In this document: in pieces, positions 58,973-64,000 of the stretch | Layout of the letters: each line of letters begins with the position of its first letter | Position numbering within the stretch: position 1 is the stretch's first letter | Source: DASRHT01 sp035293765 | GTDB lineage: Bacteria > Chloroflexota > Ktedonobacteria > Ktedonobacterales > Ktedonobacteraceae | Length of the DNA: 64,000 nt | Direction of reading: 5' to 3' | Assembly: GCA_035293765.1 (NCBI GenBank) | Contig: DATGMF010000099.1 | Span: 1 to 64,000 of the forward strand | Notes under the pieces: model-generated | Seen by the model: only the letters and a program-made list of their open reading frames with translations | Database searches by the model: none | What the model was told of the DNA's origin: nothing | Made by a program: the position numbers and the translations under genes

Positions 58973-59839
58973 ATGACAACTGACCCCTCAAAAAACCACA
59001 CCTATATTCTTGATCCCGAAAGCCCCGTTGAAATGGCTCGCTTAATTCATTTCGATCAAATCACTACTAAAGCGATGGGGGGACCACTGACTGAGCAACC
59101 CCCAGAGGTGATCGCCTCACTCCACTATGTCCTGGATCTGGCCTGTGGCCCTGGCGGCTGGGTTTTAGACGTCGCCTTTGCCTATCCTGAGATGGACGTG
59201 GCAGGTGTAGATATCAGCAAGACCATGATCAATTACGCGGGGGCGCGAGCCCGTACCCAAAAGCTCACTAATGCTTCCTTCGGTATCATGGATATCACGC
59301 ACACGCTGGACTTCTCCGAGAGCATCTTTGATCTTGTGAATGCCAGATTTATCAATGGCGTGCTCCATCGTGATGCCTGGGCTCCATTCCTCGCTGAGTG
59401 TCGGCGCCTTCTGCGTCCTGGTGGCATCCTTCGTCTCACGGAAATGGTCGATGTCGGCGTCAGCAATAGCCCTGCGTTTGAACAGATGAGCGCCTGGCTC
59501 TCCAAGGTGATGTGGAAGCTCGGCTATGGATTCTCTCCTGATGGGAGCGGCCTTGGGATTACATCCATGCTCTCTCGCTTGTTGCGCACCGCTGGCTATA
59601 TGGATATTCAACGGGCCGCTCATACGCTGGAGTTTTCGATAGAAGAAGAGGAGGCGTGGACTGGCTTCTATCACAATATGGAAGTAGGCTATGCTCTGGC
59701 AAAGCCCATCTTTGTGAAGACGGAAGTGGCGCTACAAGAAGAATTTGAACAGTGCTATCAGCAGATGCTGATTGAGATGCACGCTGCAACCTTTTGCGGG
59801 CTCTGGGATTTCGTCACCGTGTGGGGAAAGAAGCCGTAA
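58973..59839 (+). CDS. Class I SAM-dependent methyltransferase
   Basis: The 288-residue protein has motif I VLDLACGPGGWVLDVA near residue 52, an acidic residue after beta2 (DVAGVDIS), and the CRRLLRPGGILRLTE post-motif typical of small-molecule methyltransferases. I chose the ATG at 58973 because the 21 residues gained from an upstream ATG are hydrophobic, unlike the family, and a GGAAAAG site lies before 58973. The C-terminal ~90 residues may bind substrate. No pathway neighbours. Confidence 0.82.
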   Translation: MTTDPSKNHTYILDPESPVEMARLIHFDQITTKAMGGPLTEQPPEVIASLHYVLDLACGPGGWVLDVAFAYPEMDVAGVDISKTMINYAGARARTQKLTNASFGIMDITHTLDFSESIFDLVNARFINGVLHRDAWAPFLAECRRLLRPGGILRLTEMVDVGVSNSPAFEQMSAWLSKVMWKLGYGFSPDGSGLGITSMLSRLLRTAGYMDIQRAAHTLEFSIEEEEAWTGFYHNMEVGYALAKPIFVKTEVALQEEFEQCYQQMLIEMHAATFCGLWDFVTVWGKKP

Positions 59840-59863
59840 AATCTTTTCCTTCTGTTGTCCAGG

Positions 59864-59892
59864 TGCGTTGCTGTTTAGTACCTGGACTCTGC
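59864..59892. repeat. 29-bp direct repeat, copy 1 (scar of an XRE-TPR gene start)
   Basis: Twenty-five of 29 bases match 61086-61114, the start region of the XRE-TPR gene at 59934-61103. This copy lies just beyond that gene's 3' end, in the same orientation, and looks like the remnant of a paralogous gene start. It overlaps an 8-bp hairpin (59857-59864 with 59880-59887) between the convergent genes. Confidence 0.65.
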
Positions 59893-59933
59893 TCGCACAT
59901 CATGGCCGAGTCGCAACGCTGCGGTGATTCCCT

Positions 59934-61103
59934 CTATAGTTCCAGCTTGCTCTTCGCCTCCACCAGCGCATCACGTAGCACATCAAGCTTCTTCTCTTTC
60001 CCAATAGGGAGGACCCGCAACCGATTATATGTTTTCTCCACCCATCCGAGATGTCGCTTTGATTGATACTCTGTAGCAAGCTGCATACCCTTCAACGAGA
60101 GCGTGATTCCCTGATCTAAATCCCCAAGAGACAGATATGCCTGAGCTTTGTTAATAATATATCCTCCCTGATCCCGTAACGGGCGGAAAGATCGCAATTT
60201 ATCCGTTTTTTGATAGATCTCAATTGCCTTCTCCGGCCTCCATAATTCGGTATAGCCAGATGCCTGCTCCTGAAGCACATCATCCAGGCTGAAGTCATTG
60301 GCTAGCCCCGCGATACTATCCTTCATATGCTCAGCAATTTCTAATGCAGGATGAATGGTCCGAAGAAACCCTTGCTCGTCTCCAGAATCGTAATACAGGC
60401 GCGCCATCAGATTGTAGCGCACTCCCTGAACGCCTGCAGATGCGCTGGCTGCATAAGGTTGTGTGGCAGTGAAACATCGGAGGGCATGTTCAAAACGTCC
60501 TCGCTTCCGAAAAACGCTCCCTTGCAGCGTCATCCCCAGTGTAATGATATCGGAATCGTTTAACTCGTGTCCGAGATCAATCATTTCTGTGAAATGGCCT
60601 GATGCTGCGGCTAAGTCGAGGTGATCAAACGAGATCTTTCCCATCATCTGATGAGCATAAGCAAGCAGTTGTTGAGCTGGTTTCAGTAGTTCGCCGTGAT
60701 AGGAAATGAGGGCTTGATCGAGCTGGTAAATCAGGTTGCGTAAGCTCTCTTCAATCACTGGTTGTTGATCAGCAACCCACATCAGGTAGGAAAGCCGTAC
60801 CATGTCGCGGCCAGGGGCAAGCAGCATCTGTAAGATGGCGCTATCGGCCTGCTCTGGTTTTTGCACCTCTATTTTTCTCTTGGGGATACCGCGTCCGATC
60901 TCTTCTAGCTTCTTTTGAGGAATATCTAAAATATCAGCCAGGCGCACCACTTGCGTCATGCTGTCCAGCTTTCGTTTGCCTTGCTCGATCTGGGATACGT
61001 AGGCTCTGGTATGTCCCCATCGTTCTCCTAGTTCTTCTTGTGTCCAGCCACGTTGTTGTCTGTATGAGCGTGCTAATTGCCCAAATGCGTTGCTGTTTAA
61101 CAC
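59934..61103 (-). CDS. XRE-TPR transcriptional regulator (third paralog)
   Basis: The protein has an N-terminal HTH (SYRQQRGWTQEELGERWGHTRAYVSQIEQGKRKL) and a long TPR-like helical region to its end, as in the regulators at 48414 and 61141. A GTG at 61103 with AGGAAGG upstream gives 389 residues. A GTG at 61136 would add 11 residues but would overlap the palindrome before the gene. It lies directly downstream of the XRE-TPR gene of module 2, so the two are tandem. A ligand-responsive regulator is inferred. Confidence 0.8.
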   Translation of the reverse strand: MLNSNAFGQLARSYRQQRGWTQEELGERWGHTRAYVSQIEQGKRKLDSMTQVVRLADILDIPQKKLEEIGRGIPKRKIEVQKPEQADSAILQMLLAPGRDMVRLSYLMWVADQQPVIEESLRNLIYQLDQALISYHGELLKPAQQLLAYAHQMMGKISFDHLDLAAASGHFTEMIDLGHELNDSDIITLGMTLQGSVFRKRGRFEHALRCFTATQPYAASASAGVQGVRYNLMARLYYDSGDEQGFLRTIHPALEIAEHMKDSIAGLANDFSLDDVLQEQASGYTELWRPEKAIEIYQKTDKLRSFRPLRDQGGYIINKAQAYLSLGDLDQGITLSLKGMQLATEYQSKRHLGWVEKTYNRLRVLPIGKEKKLDVLRDALVEAKSKLEL

Positions 61104-61114
61104 CTGTGCTCTGC
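61086..61114. repeat. 29-bp direct repeat, copy 2 (within the XRE-TPR gene start)
   Basis: Matches 59864-59892 at 25 of 29 positions. It spans the start codon and first codons of the XRE-TPR gene at 59934-61103. Confidence 0.65.
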
Positions 61115-61129
61115 CTTCCTGCTGAGAAT

Positions 61130-61146
61130 GTAACACGCTGTTACAC
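61130..61146. promoter_or_regulatory. 17-bp perfect palindrome between tandem XRE-TPR genes
   Basis: TGTAACA, CGC, TGTTACA. It overlaps the stop codon of the upstream XRE-TPR gene and lies 27 bases before the start of the next. An operator for one of the two regulators is the simplest reading. Confidence 0.5.
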
Positions 61147-62325
61147 GAATTTTTCTGCTAATTCCTCTTTAAATTCCCTTACTGCCTGAATATCTCCATA
61201 GCCCTCATCATCCAGAGCGTGTAATACCTTCTGTACCTGGCTCAGGGCGTGCGATGACCCCATAATGGTGCATCGCCTATAAAACTCTCGTAGTTCTGTG
61301 ATACATTGTTCGATCTCACCCATCAGCTTATATGCTTTCGCCCAATCAAGGGGTATCCAGGCTTCTACTCGTACATCCTGACCTACGCGCAACGCTTCGG
61401 TGATTTCCTCACGCATGGCTAAAGTTTTTTCAGGCATTCCAAGCTCTATATAGCCCCAACTCTGCTCGGCCATAATCGCAGAAACAGCACTCCAGGAATA
61501 AATAAAATCAGTCCCATCTTCGTAGTCTCCTGTGGACTGTGCCAAAGTTAAGCCCGTATTGACTGCTCTTTCAAACCGAACAAGATCCTTATTTCCTCCA
61601 TAGGCACGAATCAGGTAGGAATGAACAAATGCGCGTAGCAACCGACTTCCATCGATTGCCGCATCTCTCGCTTCCTCAAGATAGTCAACGGCATCCTGGT
61701 GCTTGCCTTCTCGATTTAATTCCTTGCCAATGCTTTTAAGTGCCAACGCTTTAAGTGATGGTTCTGCTTCGTTTTTGACTAAGTGAAATATCTCCTGGTA
61801 AGTCTGTATGGTTTCTTTGTACTGTTTTTTCTCAAGAAACGCAGTTGCTTTTAATCGAAGGTACTGGACATAGAGAAAGCAGTACCGTTTCTCAAGCCGC
61901 ACCGGAGGAGGGAGAGCTTCATTGAAATAAGCAAAGAGTTGTCCAAGTTTTTTCACGCCTTTATCTGCTTCGACGATCCGAGCTGCGCAACGTAAGCTCC
62001 AGATATGGCGTATTAATTCCTCGACTGTATCAAGAGTTGTCTCGTACATGGCTTTGCCATATCCGGGCAAAAGCGTCTGAGCGAATGGGTCAAACTCGGA
62101 GAGGTCAACTTTCCAATATGGAATATGGAGGATATCACAGACTTTGCGTAAAGTCTGGCTATCTTCGATGCGTTTTCTGCCATGTTCAATATCCTGAATA
62201 TATTTCCAGTTTACTCCCTCACCCCCTCCGAAACGTTCAGATCGAGGCCATTTATCTGCTAACTGTTGCTGGGTCATTTTTGCTTTTTCTCGATATTCTC
62301 GAATGGTCAAGCCGTAGTGATACAT
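61141..62325 (-). CDS. XRE-TPR transcriptional regulator, module 2
   Basis: The 394-residue protein begins MYHYGLTIREYREKAKMTQQQLADKW, an HTH with a Gly-rich insert before the recognition helix. TPR-like helical repeats follow to the end. A GAGGTGAATCC site precedes the ATG. It is divergent from the small genes at 62502 and 62746 across 176 bases, matching the 166-base gap of module 1. It should sense a peptide or metabolite through the TPR region and control the divergent genes. Confidence 0.8.
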   Translation of the reverse strand: MYHYGLTIREYREKAKMTQQQLADKWPRSERFGGGEGVNWKYIQDIEHGRKRIEDSQTLRKVCDILHIPYWKVDLSEFDPFAQTLLPGYGKAMYETTLDTVEELIRHIWSLRCAARIVEADKGVKKLGQLFAYFNEALPPPVRLEKRYCFLYVQYLRLKATAFLEKKQYKETIQTYQEIFHLVKNEAEPSLKALALKSIGKELNREGKHQDAVDYLEEARDAAIDGSRLLRAFVHSYLIRAYGGNKDLVRFERAVNTGLTLAQSTGDYEDGTDFIYSWSAVSAIMAEQSWGYIELGMPEKTLAMREEITEALRVGQDVRVEAWIPLDWAKAYKLMGEIEQCITELREFYRRCTIMGSSHALSQVQKVLHALDDEGYGDIQAVREFKEELAEKFV

Positions 62326-62501
62326 GGATTCACCTCATGCTCCATCAATGCTCCACACCCACATATAAGAGGGTACTATTTAAAAGGCTACCTTATAATA
62401 ATACCTACATGCATGTATTCCAACTGGGCCTATTCTACGGTACTTTTGTTTATGGGGATCTCGCTCTTCTGTTTGATTGTATCACATGAAAGGCAGCAGT
62501 T

Positions 62502-62810
62502 ATGCACAATAATAGCGAAGTCGCGGAACTTCTGGAAAACATACGGCTTTCCTATGAAGCAGCACATGCAGCCTTATATGGCCCGGCAATTGTTGGGAGG
62601 CACGAATTTATTTCAAGGAAGATGGAGTGTATGCAGCAAGATCACGAAAAGCTCCAAACAATTGTTGGCAAGCGCGTGGCTATCAAACTCGTAGCAGAAA
62701 CCCTGGAGAACGTCGAAGAAGTGAGGAAGCCGCAGGGTGAGCACCATGATGAAAAAGATGCAGTTTCTCGTCGATCAGCCAACCCAACCTATTCCGATTG
62801 TGATGGTTAG
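62502..62810 (+). CDS. Small module protein A, module 2
   Basis: The 102-residue protein is helical and charged (MHNNSEVAELLENIRLSYEA at its start), without a recognisable domain. AAAGG lies nine bases before the ATG. It is the first gene divergent from the XRE-TPR regulator and overlaps the next small gene by 65 bases. It shows no clear similarity to small protein A of module 1. Confidence 0.55.
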   Translation: MHNNSEVAELLENIRLSYEAAHAALYGPAIVGRHEFISRKMECMQQDHEKLQTIVGKRVAIKLVAETLENVEEVRKPQGEHHDEKDAVSRRSANPTYSDCDG

Positions 62811-62928
62811 AAAAGAGACGCAACAGGAACGGTTTATGAGGCTAAAACGGACTGCCGATGCGACTGGCAGGCGGTTTATTCATGTATATCTGGCGGATGA
62901 GAGACGACGAAAGAGCTATCAGCGCTGA
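62746..62928 (+). CDS. Small module protein B, module 2
   Basis: The 60-residue protein (MMKKMQFLVDQPTQPIPIVM onward) is very basic in its C-terminal half (RRFIHVYLADERRRKSYQR). The ATG at 62746 lies inside gene A, with GGTGAG four bases upstream; a GTG at 62737 is an alternative. The tail overlaps the convergent mini-XRE gene by ten bases, as in module 1. Function unknown; a nucleic-acid-binding role would suit the charge. Confidence 0.55.
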   Translation: MMKKMQFLVDQPTQPIPIVMVRKETQQERFMRLKRTADATGRRFIHVYLADERRRKSYQR

Positions 62929-63143
62929 TCTTGCTCCTTCTCATCAGGGATTTCAACAATAAGCTCATGTACCGAGACTTTCAAAGCCTTTGCTAATTTA
63001 CTGAGCGTCTCAGTAGTCACTGTGGCTGTGGGATTTCTGTAAATGCGCTTGATGGTATTGTCGTCAACATCACTGGCTCTGGATAGCTTGCCTTGTGAGA
63101 AGCCTTTTTCCTGGGCGATCTCTTTCAGGCGAATATATATCAT
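62919..63143 (-). CDS. Mini-XRE (Cro/C1-type) DNA-binding protein, module 2
   Basis: The 74-residue protein is one Cro/C1 HTH domain (IRLKEIAQEKGFSQGKLSRA, then NTIKRIY and LSKLAKALKVSVHEL). It is homologous to the mini-XRE of module 1, with shared LSRASD, NTIK, TLSK.AK.L and EIPD. GGAG lies seven bases before the ATG. The 3' end overlaps the convergent small gene. It probably represses the module. Confidence 0.85.
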   Translation of the reverse strand: MIYIRLKEIAQEKGFSQGKLSRASDVDDNTIKRIYRNPTATVTTETLSKLAKALKVSVHELIVEIPDEKEQDQR

Positions 63144-63248
63144 AGCTCGTCTCCATAGGCTTGATTACAGTAGCATACCAGAATAGGCATACCAGCGTAA
63201 GAAGTATTAAAATGGTGCCTTTACTTTTGACCTAATTTAAGTAAGCCC

Positions 63249-63683
63249 TTGTATTGGCAGAAGGGGAAAGATGGAATCTTGGGCAAGAAGAGAAGACGCG
63301 CACACCAACCAGCGCAACCACAACCAGTCTCAACAATACTTTTTACGCTGCCGACAGTACGATTGTTGAAGGATGCTATTTGCATTTTTGAAACGATGCT
63401 CCCACAAAATCCCGCTAACCTCCCGAACGTTCCTTTTGCCAGAGCAGTGACCGCAGCATTAAAAACGAAATTGGATCAGATGCTGCAACTGGAAGACTGG
63501 AACCGAGAGACACCGTTCGATTACAACGAAGTTCATATCCTCTATGCTGCCATTCGCATCTATCTGATAAAGCTGAAGTCTTCCCAAAAAGAAGAACTGG
63601 CATTGACTTGTACCGTGTTGTGCAGGCAGTTCAGTTTGATGGTGGAATCTGCTAACGTGCAAACAAATGAGCCTACCCGGTGA
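63249..63683 (+). CDS. Unrecognised helical protein next to module 2
   Basis: The 144-residue protein has a basic N-terminus (KKRRRAHQPAQPQP) and a helical body (VRLLKDAICIFETMLPQN onward). The start shown is TTG; another TTG ten codons later is possible, so the 5' end is uncertain. Its helix pattern is loosely like small protein B of module 1, which I cannot confirm by eye. It runs divergently from the mini-XRE gene over 105 bases. Confidence 0.5.
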   Translation: MYWQKGKDGILGKKRRRAHQPAQPQPVSTILFTLPTVRLLKDAICIFETMLPQNPANLPNVPFARAVTAALKTKLDQMLQLEDWNRETPFDYNEVHILYAAIRIYLIKLKSSQKEELALTCTVLCRQFSLMVESANVQTNEPTR

Positions 63684-63714
63684 TATCCTGTACTATTTGT
63701 ATAGAGCTTGTGTG

Positions 63715-63993
63715 CTAGAGATAATAGGCAAGCAGTCTCATGGCTTCAGGATAAAGCACATCAAACACTTCTTTGACCATCTCCTCAGAGGTCACCTTTC
63801 TGAGTTCCTTCCCCAACTCTTCGTCCCAATAATAATATGGATCTTCAGCTAGTTTCTCGCGTTGTGCCACGACATAGGGGATAAGTCTATCCAGATGGCC
63901 GTCCTGGTTATATGCTTGCTCTTGCATGAGGGCTATCAGTGCATCCAGACAGGCTAAGTCATAGACCTGCATGTGCTCAGCAGGCTCAGTCAC
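63715..63993 (-). CDS. Unrecognised small protein at the right edge, possibly partial
   Basis: The frame from a GTG at 63993 encodes 92 residues. It is acidic and helical, rich in Tyr and Glu, with a WDEELGKELRKV segment. The reading frame stays open to the window edge, so the protein may be longer. An ATG seven codons in is an alternative start. No domain recognised. It converges on the preceding gene. Confidence 0.45.
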   Translation of the reverse strand: MTEPAEHMQVYDLACLDALIALMQEQAYNQDGHLDRLIPYVVAQREKLAEDPYYYWDEELGKELRKVTSEEMVKEVFDVLYPEAMRLLAYYL

Positions 63994-64000
63994 TATTGCC

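Overview
The window looks like chromosomal DNA of a Chloroflexota bacterium of the Ktedonobacteria type. This is an inference from gene content: a zinc-ribbon Ser/Thr kinase, many TPR and XRE-TPR proteins, an ECF sigma/anti-sigma pair, STAND and caspase/TIR proteins, secreted carbohydrate enzymes, moderate G+C and strong Shine-Dalgarno sites. No rRNA or other species-level marker is present. The left edge cuts through a TnpB gene of an IS200/IS605-type element.

Layout. 0.5-18.3 kb is mostly housekeeping or envelope: a glycolipid glycosyltransferase, a YqhQ-like membrane protein, a dual-specificity phosphatase, a Cof-type HAD hydrolase, a secreted beta/gamma-crystallin-like protein, an HD phosphohydrolase, an HtrA protease, an ECF sigma factor with its zinc anti-sigma factor, a Ser/Thr kinase carrying a second degenerate kinase lobe, and an oxidoreductase/isomerase sugar operon. 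18.3-24.7 kb holds a repeat cluster, a decayed ugp-type ABC transporter whose permease and binding-protein genes have fused, and an intact YkoEDC-like ECF vitamin-transporter operon. 24.7-29.4 kb holds a DarG-like macro domain gene, a sufB gene interrupted by two inteins, and tRNA-Arg(TCT).

29.5-40.5 kb is the most unusual region, a putative immunity or programmed-death island. One operon encodes a pseudokinase, a UPF1-like SF1 helicase and a winged-helix protein. A divergent gene encodes a TIR protein. A second operon encodes a caspase-like protease and three helical proteins. Pseudokinase, TIR protein and caspase share one N-terminal adaptor-like domain. The caspase and one helical protein share a different C-terminal domain. 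The architecture implies assembly by like-with-like contacts.

41-46.9 kb: a secreted GH15 glucosidase with two CBM25-like domains, an isoprenylcysteine-methyltransferase-like membrane protein, an aminotransferase, a 26-bp perfect inverted repeat and a DsbA-like monothiol oxidoreductase. 47-49.6 kb and 61.1-63.1 kb carry the same four-gene module in opposite orientation: an XRE-TPR regulator, divergent from two overlapping small genes, which run tail-to-tail into a mini-XRE gene. Between them lie a glycerophosphodiesterase-like protein, a ComA-like/MmgE-PrpD operon with a divergent LysR regulator, an NB-ARC STAND ATPase, a sugar-nucleotide-type epimerase, a methyltransferase and a third XRE-TPR regulator.
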